From Paractinoplanes ferrugineus (GTDB taxonomy: Bacteria; Actinomycetota; Actinomycetes; Mycobacteriales; Micromonosporaceae), in assembly GCF_016862195.1 (NCBI RefSeq), contig NZ_BOMM01000032.1, positions 46,447-110,446 of the forward strand: 64,000 nucleotides of DNA, written 5' to 3'. Below, in pieces: positions 23,505 to 32,513 of the stretch (the first letter of the stretch is position 1; every line of letters starts with the position of its first letter). Below the pieces are notes generated by a model. The model was not told the origin of the DNA. It did no database searches and saw only the letters and a list, made by a program, of their open reading frames with translations. The translations under genes were made by a program, and so were the position numbers.

Positions 23505-26258
23505 GGATGTGGGCTCCCGCGCTTCCTGGTAGATCTTCTCCGCCGCCTCCCGGCCCGGCGCGTCGGGGGCCATGCCGGCCAGCAGCTCCCGGAGGTGCGC
23601 CACCGCCGCGGCCCGATCACCCGAGCGGAGCAGCGCCTCGCCGTACATGCCGTCGAGCCGGTCCGCCTCGTCGATGGCGTCGATGCTCCGGAGTGGGGCC
23701 GAGGCGCCCCGGAGCACCGGGACGACCTCGTCGTACCGCTCGCGGGCCAGCAGGGCGCGGGCCAACTCGAACCGGCTCACGCCATGCTCCCAGACCGCCG
23801 CCGGCTCCGCCTCGGGCAGGGCCGCGAAACGCTCGGCGGCCAGGCGGAACGTCTCCTCGGCGGCGTCCGGGTCGTCGGCGTAGTGCAGCGCCGAGATGCG
23901 ACGACGCAGCGCCCGCAACTCGCCGACCGGGTCGCCGGCCTGGCGGTAGTCCTCGGCGGCGGCCCGGAACGCGGCGGCCGCGTCGGCGTCGCGGTCCATG
24001 TCGAAGAGCAGGCCGGCCGCCTCCTCGCCGACCTGGGCGCGGCCCGCCGGGTTGTCGGCGAGCCGTTCGATCAGCTCGCGGTAGCGCGTGACGGCGCCGG
24101 CCCGGTCACCGATCTCGCGGTACTGCTTGGCCAACAGGAACCGGGCGTTGTTGCCGCCCTCGTCGTCGCCCATCTCGTCGAACGTGGTCAGGGCCTCCTC
24201 GGCGACCTCGGCGGCCTCGACCGGGCGGCCGGCCAACGCGTAGGCCTCGGCCAACTCCCACCGGGCGAAGGCGCCGCCGGGCCCCAGACCCTGCTCGGTG
24301 CAGAGCGCGACCGCCTCGACCAGGTCGGTGATCGCGAAATCGGCCTGGCCGGTGCGCTTGAACGCGCGTCCGCGACCGACCCGGGCGGGCAACGCGTCGT
24401 CGGCGTCACCGGCGGCGATCGCCGTGCCGAACACCTCGATCTGGGTGTCCGGGTCGCCGTCACCGACCAGGTGGCCGTAGAGGACCGCGGCCGGGGCGAG
24501 CCGGAAGTCGGGTCCCATGGCACGGTAGAACTCCCAGGCCGACCGAGCCGCCGCCAGCGCCCCCTCGGGGTCGCCGGAGCCGGCCAGGATGCGGGCCCGC
24601 AGCTCGGCATGCGACGCGACGGTGCGCGGGTTGCCCGACTCGGCGGCGTGCTCGGCGCAGCGGTTGATCGCCTCGGTCGCCTCGGCCATCTCGTCGCCGA
24701 CCGCGTGCAGGACGGCGAGCCGGGCCCACGCGTTGGCCCGGGTGCGCGCGGCACCGTGCCTCTCCTGGTACTCGACGTCGGCCCGGATCGGGGCCGGGTC
24801 GACGTCGCCCTGCTGGGCGCGGGCCAGGGCGGCCCGGGCCCGCAGCACGATCGCCTCGCCCTCGTCGCCGGCCGCGGCGAACATCTCGGCCGCCGCGGTC
24901 CACTGCAGGTGGGACTGCTCGAAGCCCTGCCAGCTGCGCAGGTTGCCGGTCATCGCGAGCCGGCGGGCGGCCAGCAGCGGATCGTCGAGGGTCGGGAACC
25001 GCTCGTCGAGCGCGGCCAGTGTCGCGGCCAACCCGGCCACCTGCTCGTCGAGGAACTGCGCGGTGGCGAGGTCGAGCAGCTCGGACGCGCTCGCCTCGGC
25101 CGGGACCGACGGCACCGGCCGCGGCTCGGGCCGTGACCGCACCGGACCGGCCACCCGGGCGGTCGGCGAGAGGACCAGCTCCACCGCCCACGGCTGGGCG
25201 TTGATCTTCTCGGCGGTCTGCTCGCTCTGATAGGTGGTGCCGTTGCGGGCGTCGAAGCGCGCCGCGATGCCGGTGGCCCGGTCGGCCAGTTCGGTCGCGA
25301 GCTCGGCGACGGAGATGTCGTCCCGATCCCTGCGGCGGACGGTGAGCTCGCCGTGGCCGGTCTCGGTGAGCCGGCGCAGCAGCATCGAGGCGTTCGCCGC
25401 GAAATGCATCTCGGCCGACGGTGACGGGGCCTTCTCGAGCCAGTCGACGTGCCGCTGGAGCATCTCGAGACCGCGGTGCTCGTTGCCGGTGCGGCCGCAG
25501 AAGGCGATGTGGGTGCCGACGCCGTACATGTCGGCGAGGTTGCCCCGCTCCAGCCGGTAGGCCCGGCGGTGCGCCGCGGCTGCCTTCTCCGTCTCGCCCG
25601 TCCGCAGATAGGGCACGGTCAGCTCGCGGAGGATGCCCTGCGGCTGCTCGGTGCAGCTCAGCTCGCCGGAGAGGACCGGCTCGGCCAGCTCCACCGCGTC
25701 GGCGTACCGCCCGCGCGACGACAGGTGGCGCACCACGTCGGTGGGGTCGCAGCCGGCACAGTCGGACAGGGCGTCGCGCGGCGCCGCCTGCCACCGCTCG
25801 AACCAGGCATCTGCCTCCTCGGTGTGGCCGACGTGCGCGGCGACCAGATAGCGGTGCTTGTAAACGGCGTGCAGGCCGTGGCCCGACTCGCGATAGCGCC
25901 GCTCCATGTCGTCGAGCACCGCATAGGTCCGGGCCAGCGGCACCTCATGAAACGTGGTCAACGTGTTGACCATGGTTTTGAACAGCCACAGCAGGTTGTC
26001 GCGCCAGTGCTGGTGGTAGGGCGCCGGCTTGCGGTCGAAGTCGGTGACGCACCACGAGAACGGGACGAACGCCTTACCGGGCTCGCCACCGTACACATAG
26101 GCCGTGGTCGCCAACAGCCTCGTGTAGAACGCCTGGGCCGGGTCGCCGGCCTCGTCGACGCGCCGAAGTACCTGCTCGACCAGGGCGATCTGGGCGGCAC
26201 CGTGCGGCATCTCCTCGGCCTGGCCGAGAAGGGACCAGAGCTCGGGCGCGGTCGTCAC
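23502..26258 (-). CDS. Large TPR protein coupled to HSP90-like chaperone
   Basis: 918 residues, helical throughout. Tetratricopeptide-type repeats are recognisable from their Ala/Leu/Tyr spacing across about residues 10-330 and 430-910, for example AAAEMFAAAGDEGEAIVLRA and AVTRYRELIERLADNPAGRA. The two blocks are joined by a Pro/Arg-rich linker (RPEPRPVPSVPAEA). There is no enzyme motif, signal peptide or membrane segment. The GTG at 26256-26258 overlaps the stop of the HSP90-like gene (GTGA), a strong sign of coupled expression. TPR proteins are the classic HSP90 partners in eukaryotes; a co-chaperone role here is inference from that and from the overlap. Confidence 0.85.
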   Translation of the reverse strand: MTTAPELWSLLGQAEEMPHGAAQIALVEQVLRRVDEAGDPAQAFYTRLLATTAYVYGGEPGKAFVPFSWCVTDFDRKPAPYHQHWRDNLLWLFKTMVNTLTTFHEVPLARTYAVLDDMERRYRESGHGLHAVYKHRYLVAAHVGHTEEADAWFERWQAAPRDALSDCAGCDPTDVVRHLSSRGRYADAVELAEPVLSGELSCTEQPQGILRELTVPYLRTGETEKAAAAHRRAYRLERGNLADMYGVGTHIAFCGRTGNEHRGLEMLQRHVDWLEKAPSPSAEMHFAANASMLLRRLTETGHGELTVRRRDRDDISVAELATELADRATGIAARFDARNGTTYQSEQTAEKINAQPWAVELVLSPTARVAGPVRSRPEPRPVPSVPAEASASELLDLATAQFLDEQVAGLAATLAALDERFPTLDDPLLAARRLAMTGNLRSWQGFEQSHLQWTAAAEMFAAAGDEGEAIVLRARAALARAQQGDVDPAPIRADVEYQERHGAARTRANAWARLAVLHAVGDEMAEATEAINRCAEHAAESGNPRTVASHAELRARILAGSGDPEGALAAARSAWEFYRAMGPDFRLAPAAVLYGHLVGDGDPDTQIEVFGTAIAAGDADDALPARVGRGRAFKRTGQADFAITDLVEAVALCTEQGLGPGGAFARWELAEAYALAGRPVEAAEVAEEALTTFDEMGDDEGGNNARFLLAKQYREIGDRAGAVTRYRELIERLADNPAGRAQVGEEAAGLLFDMDRDADAAAAFRAAAEDYRQAGDPVGELRALRRRISALHYADDPDAAEETFRLAAERFAALPEAEPAAVWEHGVSRFELARALLARERYDEVVPVLRGASAPLRSIDAIDEADRLDGMYGEALLRSGDRAAAVAHLRELLAGMAPDAPGREAAEKIYQEAREPTS

Positions 26259-27988
26259 TTCTGCTCCTCGGCGGTCACGGCCCGGTTGAGCAGGCCCAGG
26301 AAAGACGTGTTGAGCAGGGCCGCGTCGGCCGGACGCAGCGGGTGGTGGCCGAGCATGAGGGCCTGGCCGTAGAGCGACTCGACGGCCAGGCCGGCCAGCT
26401 CGGGGTCGGCCAGCGCGACCACCCGGCGCACCAGCGGGTTGCGGTGGTTGAGCACGAGCTGCGGCCGTTCCGCCGGGCTGACCTGGGCGAGCGCGTCGAG
26501 CACGCCGCCCCACAGGTCGTCGGCCGTGGCCCGGCTCTCCTTGAACTCGTCATGGAACGCGGCGGCGCGGCTGACCAGATAGAGAGCCGGCACCGTGACC
26601 GGGTCGAACGCGCGGATCACTACCTCGCAGCCGAGCCGGTCGAGGCGCCGCTGGGCAGCCGACAGGAACGGGCGCAACCGCAGCTCGGTCTCGGTGTCCA
26701 GGCCGGTGAACCGGGTCGCGAGGTCGGACGGCTCGAGTCGTTCGACGCGGACCGCGTCGTCCACGGTGGCCAGTCGCTCGATGATGTCGGCCTCGTAGAC
26801 GTAACCGGCGTTGATCAAGCCGACATCCTGCGCGGCGGCGACGGCGGACAACTGGTGGTATTCGTCGACGGTGGTGGCGTAGCGGATCACGCCCTGCCGC
26901 TCGCGGAACTCGGCCAGGGTCAGCCGGCCCATGTTGGTCTCCATCGGCCACCACTGCTCGACCAGGCGCAACATCTCGTCGTCGTGCAGGGCCAGCGCTT
27001 TCACGCCGAGGTGGTGCACGCCGAGGAACCGGGCCAGCCGGTGCGGGTCGGTGGCGGCGAGCCGGACCAGCCAGCCGCGCAACTGGTCGGCGATCGCGTC
27101 CCGGGTGTCGGTGAGCAGGCCGTCCTCGTAGAGCGCCTCGCGGCTCGCGGTGGGCCGCAGCTCGGTGCTGTCGATGACGCAGCGGGCGAAGAACGCCCAC
27201 TCGGGCAGCAGGCTCTCGACGTTCTCGGCGAGCAGCATGCGCTTCAGATAGACCCGGTGGCCGCCACGTGCGGCCGGATTGACCGCCGTGGGCAGCACGA
27301 ACGCGGCCCCGGTGAGACCGGCCTCGGGCACGTTCAGCTCGATCACGTCGAACGGCGTGAAACCGAAGACCTGCCGGCAGTACGCCTCCCGGTCGGCCTC
27401 CCAGGGCAGTGCCCCGGCGGTCACCCGGACGCCGTCGACCTCGACGCTGATCGGGAGCAGGGAGCCGTAGAGCTCGGCGAGCTCGCGCACCGTCGTACTC
27501 GTCAACAGATGCTCCGCACCGCGCCGCGGCAGCAGGGTGACCGTGGTCCCCGGCTCGCGCTCGTCGCCGGGCCGCACCTCGTAGCGGCCGTCGGAGTAAC
27601 CGGTCCACAGCACCGGCGCGGCACCGGCACGTTTCGTGTGCACCCGGATCTCGTCGGCGACCAGGAAACAGGAGAGCAGGCCGATGCCGAACTGGCCGAG
27701 GAACTCGTGACGCTGGAAGCCCAGCTCGTCACGCTTGGAGCTACGACCGATCGTGGCGAGCAACTCGTGCACCTGCGCCTCGGTGAGGCCGATGCCGTTG
27801 TCGGTGATGCGCAGCGCATCGGCACCGGTCGTGATCGTGACCCGGCCCTGCGGCACGGAGCCGGTCGCGGTGATCGCGTCCACGGCGTTCTGCAGGAGCT
27901 CGCGGACATAGACGCGTGGGCTCGCATAGAGGTGGTGACTCAGCAGGTCGACAATGCCTCGTAGGTCAACCTGGAACGTGTTGCTCAC
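26255..27988 (-). CDS. HSP90-family (HtpG-like) chaperone
   Basis: ATP-dependent chaperone, 577 residues, shorter than E. coli HtpG (624). The N-terminal GHKL ATPase motifs are intact: ELLQNAVDAI, ITDNGIGL and FGQFGIGLLSCF. The middle domain has VYLKRMLLAENVESLLPEW and CVIDSTELRPTASREALYED. The C-terminal dimerisation domain ends LLNRAVTAEEQK, with no MEEVD-like tail. The divergent middle and C-terminal sequence indicates an actinobacterial HSP90 subfamily rather than orthodox HtpG, so no symbol is given. GTG start at 27986-27988. First gene of a two-gene operon with the TPR protein. Confidence 0.92.
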   Translation of the reverse strand: MSNTFQVDLRGIVDLLSHHLYASPRVYVRELLQNAVDAITATGSVPQGRVTITTGADALRITDNGIGLTEAQVHELLATIGRSSKRDELGFQRHEFLGQFGIGLLSCFLVADEIRVHTKRAGAAPVLWTGYSDGRYEVRPGDEREPGTTVTLLPRRGAEHLLTSTTVRELAELYGSLLPISVEVDGVRVTAGALPWEADREAYCRQVFGFTPFDVIELNVPEAGLTGAAFVLPTAVNPAARGGHRVYLKRMLLAENVESLLPEWAFFARCVIDSTELRPTASREALYEDGLLTDTRDAIADQLRGWLVRLAATDPHRLARFLGVHHLGVKALALHDDEMLRLVEQWWPMETNMGRLTLAEFRERQGVIRYATTVDEYHQLSAVAAAQDVGLINAGYVYEADIIERLATVDDAVRVERLEPSDLATRFTGLDTETELRLRPFLSAAQRRLDRLGCEVVIRAFDPVTVPALYLVSRAAAFHDEFKESRATADDLWGGVLDALAQVSPAERPQLVLNHRNPLVRRVVALADPELAGLAVESLYGQALMLGHHPLRPADAALLNTSFLGLLNRAVTAEEQK

Positions 27989-28045
27989 GGGCGAGAAAGC
28001 TACCGGGTCTTCCTGACATTTTTCTCGCCCGTTCTCAATTTCCGT

Positions 28046-28945
28046 TCAGCTCAGGCCACCGGGCTCGGTTCCACGGGCGATCGGCGCCCGAACCAGATTG
28101 CCCCACTCCGTCCATGATCCGTCGTAATTGCGAACCTGGGGATAACCCAGCAGGTGGTGCAGGACGAACCAGGTGTGGCTCGACCGCTCGCCGATGCGGC
28201 AGTAGGCGATGATGTCGTCGCCCGGCTCGAGGCCCAGCTCATCCTGGTAGATCCGGCTGAGCTCGCCGGCCGGTTTGAAGGTGCCGTCCTCGTTCGCCGC
28301 CGACTTCCACGGCTTGCTCACCGCCCCCGGGATGTGCCCGCCCCGCAGCGCGCCCTCCTGCGGATAGGCCGCCATGTGGGTGAGCTCGCCGGTGTACTCC
28401 TGCGGGGAACGCACGTCGACCAGCGGCCGGCCACTGGCGATGTGCCCCATGACCTGGTCGCGGAAGGCTCGGATCTCGGCGTCGTCGCGCACCGGGACCG
28501 GGTAGTCGGCCTTGGCGCGCTCCGTCTTCTCCCGGGTCACCGGGCGGCCTTCGGCCACCCACTTCTGCCGGCCCCCGTCCATCAGCCGCACGTCGCGGTG
28601 ACCGAAGAGAGTGAAGACCCAGAGGGCGTACGCCGCCCACCAGTTGAAGTTGTCGCCGTAGAAGACGATCGTGTCGTCCCGGCCGATGCCCTTGGCCTCG
28701 CACATGGCCGCGAACGCCGCCGGATCGAGGTAGTCGCGGGTGAGCTGGTCATTCAGCTCGAGGTGCCAGTCGACCTTGACCGCACCCGGGATGTGCCCGG
28801 TGTCGTAGAGCAGCACGTCTTCGTCCGACTCGACCACCACCAGGCCGGGCGCGTCGAGGTTGGCGGCCAGCCACTCGGTGGTGACCAGCCGATCTGGGTG
28901 TGCGTACGCCTGCAATGCAGGTGCTGGATCGTTCGCAACGGACAT
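28046..28945 (-). CDS. Thiosulfate/3-mercaptopyruvate sulfurtransferase (rhodanese)
   Basis: Moves sulfane sulfur from thiosulfate or mercaptopyruvate to a thiophilic acceptor. 299 residues with two rhodanese domains. The inactive N-domain (about 15-140) has YDTGHIPGAVKVDW and DGGRQKW. The catalytic C-domain (about 165-285) has LVDVRSPQEY, GHIPGAVSKPW and the active-site loop YCRIGERSSHTWF with the catalytic cysteine. It resembles SseA/CysA-type proteins. A SufE-like sulfur acceptor lies 3 kb away on the other strand. ATG at 28943-28945. Substrate preference cannot be decided from the loop alone. Confidence 0.92.
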   Translation of the reverse strand: MSVANDPAPALQAYAHPDRLVTTEWLAANLDAPGLVVVESDEDVLLYDTGHIPGAVKVDWHLELNDQLTRDYLDPAAFAAMCEAKGIGRDDTIVFYGDNFNWWAAYALWVFTLFGHRDVRLMDGGRQKWVAEGRPVTREKTERAKADYPVPVRDDAEIRAFRDQVMGHIASGRPLVDVRSPQEYTGELTHMAAYPQEGALRGGHIPGAVSKPWKSAANEDGTFKPAGELSRIYQDELGLEPGDDIIAYCRIGERSSHTWFVLHHLLGYPQVRNYDGSWTEWGNLVRAPIARGTEPGGLS

Positions 28946-28999
28946 GTTCCAACTATGCCTCCAGTCCGGTTAAGGGTGGTGGCGGGGCGGTCGGACGGG

Positions 29000-29764
29000 C
29001 TATTCGATCGGAGCGAGAGCCGGGCGCTTCGCCGTGACCAGGTCACCGCTGGAATGGCGGAGCAGATGACGGCCCACCCACGGCACGAAGTGCTCGCGGG
29101 CCCAGCGCAGGTCGGCGCCCCGAGCCATCAGCCACGGGGTCGGTTCCGGCATCGGCGGCACCAGCAGCCATTCGTCGTCGACACCGACGCCGAGCACGGT
29201 CAGCACGTGCGCCGCGACCAGCCGATGACCGGCCGGCGAGAGGTGCAGCCGGTCGGGTGCCCACAGGTGCGGGTGACGGAATCGGTCGTCGCCGAACAGG
29301 TCGACGACGTACGCGCCGTATTTCTCGCCGATCGCGGTGGCACCGTCGTTGAGCACCGCCGCGCGCGGCCCGACGATGCGCTGCCCGGGGAGGTGGGCGG
29401 TGACGTCCGCAAAGCGGAAGACGATCACGTCGGAGCCGGTGGAGCGCAATCGGGAGACCACCGCGTCGAGCTTCTCGACAAGCAGGTGCGGATCGGCGCG
29501 GGGCCGCAACGAGTCGTTGCCGCCGCCGGCGATGCTGACCAGTGCCGGCGACATCGCCAGCGTCGGTGCCAGCTGTTCGTCGATGATCTGGTCGAGCAGT
29601 TTGCCGCGAACCGCGAGGTTCGCATATCCGAAGGCGGGCCCGCCCTCGACCGCCAGCCGAGCGGCCACGAGATCGGCCCATCCCCGGAAGGATCCGTCCG
29701 GGTACGCGTCGTTCAGGCCCTCGGTGAAGCTGTCCCCCATCGCCACGAAGCTGTGCCAGTTCAT
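29000..29764 (-). CDS. SGNH/GDSL-family hydrolase
   Basis: 254 residues. Block I is FVAMGDSFTEGLND (catalytic Ser about residue 12). Block II glycine is in LAVRGKLL, block III is SIAGGGNDSLRP (oxyanion Asn), and block V is APDRLHLSPAGH (catalytic Asp and His). All four SGNH residues are present, so an active esterase/lipase is likely. There is no signal peptide, so it is cytoplasmic. The ATG at 29762-29764 has AAGGGGG about 6 nt upstream. The C-terminal 50 residues (PWLMARGADLRWAREHFVPW) resemble other actinobacterial SGNH proteins of unknown substrate. Confidence 0.88.
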   Translation of the reverse strand: MNWHSFVAMGDSFTEGLNDAYPDGSFRGWADLVAARLAVEGGPAFGYANLAVRGKLLDQIIDEQLAPTLAMSPALVSIAGGGNDSLRPRADPHLLVEKLDAVVSRLRSTGSDVIVFRFADVTAHLPGQRIVGPRAAVLNDGATAIGEKYGAYVVDLFGDDRFRHPHLWAPDRLHLSPAGHRLVAAHVLTVLGVGVDDEWLLVPPMPEPTPWLMARGADLRWAREHFVPWVGRHLLRHSSGDLVTAKRPALAPIE

Positions 29765-29901
29765 GGATTCCCCCTTAACGGCCCCTCAGCCGTCGTTGTG
29801 GGGACAGCTTTCCACTTAACAAGGACCAAGCACAGAGTGACGAGGGCGACACTCGAAATATCGGGTGGTTATCGACGGACCCCCTGCCTACGCTGCTCGG
29901 C

Positions 29902-31638
29902 ATGCTTCTGCGAATGTCCACGTTGCTCCTGAAGACCCTGCGCGAGGAGCCGGCCGAGGCGGAGGTGCCGAGTCATCGACTCCTGCTGCGAGCCGGTTTC
30001 ATCCGGCGCGCGGCCCCCGGCGGCTACACGTGGCTGCCGCTGGGCAAGCTGGTGCTCGATCGGATCACCGCGGTGATCCGGGAGGAGATGACCGCGATCG
30101 GCGGGCAGGAGGTCGCCTTCCCCGCGCTTCTGCCCCGGGAGCCCTACGAGACAAGCAACCGCTGGACGGAGTACGGCGACGACATCTTCACCCTCCAGGA
30201 CCGGCGCGGCGCCGACTACCTTCTCGCGCCCACCCACGAGGAGATGTTCACCCTGCTCGTGCAGGACATGACCAGCTCCTACCGGGATTTCCCGCTGCTG
30301 CTGTTCCAGGTGCAGACGAAGTTCCGCGACGAGGCCCGGCCGCGCGCCGGCCTGCTGCGCGGCCGCGAGTTCCTGATGAAGGACGCCTATTCGTTCACCC
30401 TCACCGACGAGGGCCTGGAGCAGGTGTACGCCGAGGTCCGGGCCGCCTACCAGCGTGCTTTCAACCGGATCGGGTTGTCGCACGCGATCGTCTCGGCGAT
30501 GTCCGGCGCGATGGGCGGCTCGGCCTCCGAGGAGTTCCTGGCCCCGGCTGAGGTGGGGGAAGACACCTTCGTCGGCTGCACGTCGTGTTCGTACGCGGCC
30601 AACACCGAGGCCGTCGTCACCCCGCCCGGCGCCGTGGCCGAGATCCCGGCCGGCTCGCCGTCGGTGCACGACACCCCCGACACCCCGACCATCGCGTCCC
30701 TGGTCGATCTCGCCAACGCCCGGCAATTCGGCGGCCGCACCGACTGGACCGCCGCCGACACCCTGAAGAACGTCGTGGTCTCGGTGCACCACCCCGGCCG
30801 GTCCCGGCCCGAACTGCTGGTGATCGGCGTCCCCGGGGACCGCGAGGTCGACCGGAAACGCCTCGACGCCGCGCTCGCCCCGGCCACCGCCACCCTCTTC
30901 GACGACTTCGAGTCGCGCCCCGACCTGGTCAAGGGCTACCTCGGCCCGCAGGGCCTCGGGGTCCGTTACCTCGCCGACCCGCGCGTCGCCCCCGGCACGG
31001 CCTGGCTGACCGGTGCCAACCAGCCGGGGCGGCACGCGATCGACGTGGTGGCCGGCCGCGACTTCACCCCCGACGGCACCATCGAGGCCGCCGAGGTGCG
31101 GGCCGGCGACCCGTGCCCGGCGTGCGGATCGGGCGAGCTGACCATGCGGCGGGGCATCGAGATCGGGCACATCTTCCAGTTGGGCCGGCGCTACACCGAC
31201 GCTTTCAAGGTCGACGTGCTGGGTGCCGACGGCAAGCCGGTCCGCCCCACCATGGGCAGTTACGGCATCGGCGTGTCCCGCGCCGTCGCCTCGGTGGCCG
31301 AGCAGCACCACGACGACCGCGGCCTGCTCTGGCCCGACGAGGTCGCCCCGGCCGACGTGCACATCGTGGCCGCCGGCAAGGACGGTCAGATCGAGGCGGC
31401 GCTGGAGCTCGCCCGTACCCTCGTCGCGGCCGGCCTGCGGGTGCTGGTGGACGACCGGCCGCAGCTCTCCGCGGGGGTGAAATTCACCGACGCCGAGCTC
31501 ATCGGGGTCGCCCGCACAGTGGTCATCGGACGCCGTCTCGCGGAAGGATGGGCCGAGTTCCGCGATCGGCGCACGGGAGAGCGCGTAGACGTGCCGATTT
31601 CGGATATACAGCGTGTAATCACTGTGGCACTCGGGTAA
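29902..31638 (+). CDS. proS: Prolyl-tRNA synthetase, bacterial type with insertion editing domain
   Basis: Charges tRNA-Pro. 578 residues, bacterial type. The class II motifs are visible: RRAAPGGYTWLPLGKLVLDR (motif 1 region), LAPTHEEMFTLLVQD followed by QTKFRDEARPR (motif 2), and SYGIGVSRAV (motif 3). Between motifs 2 and 3, about residues 230-380, lies the INS editing domain, with ADTLKNVVVSVHHP holding the editing lysine. The C-terminal anticodon-binding domain starts DVHIVAAGKDGQ. Start ATG at 29902; a second in-frame ATG four codons later is possible. A free-standing YbaK-type editing protein is encoded 2 kb downstream. Confidence 0.95.
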   Translation: MLLRMSTLLLKTLREEPAEAEVPSHRLLLRAGFIRRAAPGGYTWLPLGKLVLDRITAVIREEMTAIGGQEVAFPALLPREPYETSNRWTEYGDDIFTLQDRRGADYLLAPTHEEMFTLLVQDMTSSYRDFPLLLFQVQTKFRDEARPRAGLLRGREFLMKDAYSFTLTDEGLEQVYAEVRAAYQRAFNRIGLSHAIVSAMSGAMGGSASEEFLAPAEVGEDTFVGCTSCSYAANTEAVVTPPGAVAEIPAGSPSVHDTPDTPTIASLVDLANARQFGGRTDWTAADTLKNVVVSVHHPGRSRPELLVIGVPGDREVDRKRLDAALAPATATLFDDFESRPDLVKGYLGPQGLGVRYLADPRVAPGTAWLTGANQPGRHAIDVVAGRDFTPDGTIEAAEVRAGDPCPACGSGELTMRRGIEIGHIFQLGRRYTDAFKVDVLGADGKPVRPTMGSYGIGVSRAVASVAEQHHDDRGLLWPDEVAPADVHIVAAGKDGQIEAALELARTLVAAGLRVLVDDRPQLSAGVKFTDAELIGVARTVVIGRRLAEGWAEFRDRRTGERVDVPISDIQRVITVALG

Positions 31639-31667
31639 CTGAACTCTCCACACGGGAGGTACCAACC

Positions 31668-32060
31668 ATGGCCAAGGTCTCGGTCGCCGAGGTGATGACC
31701 CGACAGGTCGTCTACCTGCCGGAAGCGACAACGCTCGACGAGGCCGCGCAGGCGATGCGGGACCGGGGCATCGGCGACGTCGTGGTGACCAGCGGCCCGA
31801 CGATGGTTGGCCTGGTCACCGACCGCGACATCGTGATCCGGGCGATCGCGGAGAACCTGATCCCCAAGCAGACGACCCTCGGGGCGATCACCTCGCACGA
31901 ACTGATCATGGTGGAGCAGTCCGCCACTGTGGAGGAGGCAGTGCGGGCCATGCGCGAGCGCGGCGTCCGTCGCCTGCTGGTGTGCGACTCCGACCGCAAG
32001 GTCGTCGGCATCATCAGCCTGAGTGACGTCGCCCTCCTGCCGACCTCGACCCTGGCCTGA
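31668..32060 (+). CDS. Two-CBS-domain protein
   Basis: 130 residues made almost entirely of a Bateman pair. CBS1 is at about 8-60 (TRQVVYLPEATTLDEAAQAM, GLVTDRDIVIRAIAE). CBS2 is at about 70-125 (EQSATVEEAVRAMRERGVRR, VVGIISLSDVALL). Such modules bind adenosyl nucleotides (AMP, ATP, SAM, NAD) and regulate a partner or act as energy sensors. The ATG at 31668 has GGGAGG 8 nt upstream. It is 29 nt after proS, possibly co-transcribed. Partner unknown. Confidence 0.92.
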   Translation: MAKVSVAEVMTRQVVYLPEATTLDEAAQAMRDRGIGDVVVTSGPTMVGLVTDRDIVIRAIAENLIPKQTTLGAITSHELIMVEQSATVEEAVRAMRERGVRRLLVCDSDRKVVGIISLSDVALLPTSTLA

Positions 32061-32084
32061 TTCCCGCGCGTTAGGGTCGTGATC

Positions 32085-32513
32085 GTGAGCGACATGCCCC
32101 CGAAGCTGGCCGAGATCGTCGAGGAGTTCGCCTCCGCCCCGCGCGAGGTCGTGCTGGAGATGCTTCTCGAGTTCGCCGACGCGATGCCGCCCGTGCCCGC
32201 CGACCTGGCCGGGCACGACGGCATGGAGCAGGTGCCGGAGTGCCAGACCCAGTTCTTCCTCAAGGCGACGGTCCGGCCCGACGACACCGTCGAGGTGTGG
32301 TTCGACTGTCCGCCCGAGGCCCCCACCACCAGGGCCTTCGCCGGCATTCTGGCCGAGGGACTGCAGGGCGCGACCGCCGCGGAGATCCTCGCCGTGCCGG
32401 ACGACCTCTATGCCCGGATGGGCCTCGCCAACGCCATCAGCCCGCTGCGCATCCGGGGCGGCTCGGCCATCCTCGCCCGCCTCAAGCGGCAAGTCTCGGT
32501 TGGAGCCGGCTAG
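32085..32513 (+). CDS. SufE-family Fe-S assembly/sulfur acceptor protein
   Basis: 142 residues, SufE fold. The conserved acceptor cysteine lies in VPECQTQFFLKATV (about residue 50). The usual end RIRGGSAILARLKRQ is present. In this family the protein takes persulfide sulfur from the SufS desulfurase, or possibly from a rhodanese, and stimulates its turnover. The GTG at 32085 is chosen (MSDMPPKLAEIVEEF); an upstream GTG at 32079 and an ATG at 32094 are alternatives. In mycobacteria a sufE-like gene adjoins sseA; here the rhodanese is 3 kb away with proS between. Confidence 0.9.
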   Translation: MSDMPPKLAEIVEEFASAPREVVLEMLLEFADAMPPVPADLAGHDGMEQVPECQTQFFLKATVRPDDTVEVWFDCPPEAPTTRAFAGILAEGLQGATAAEILAVPDDLYARMGLANAISPLRIRGGSAILARLKRQVSVGAG

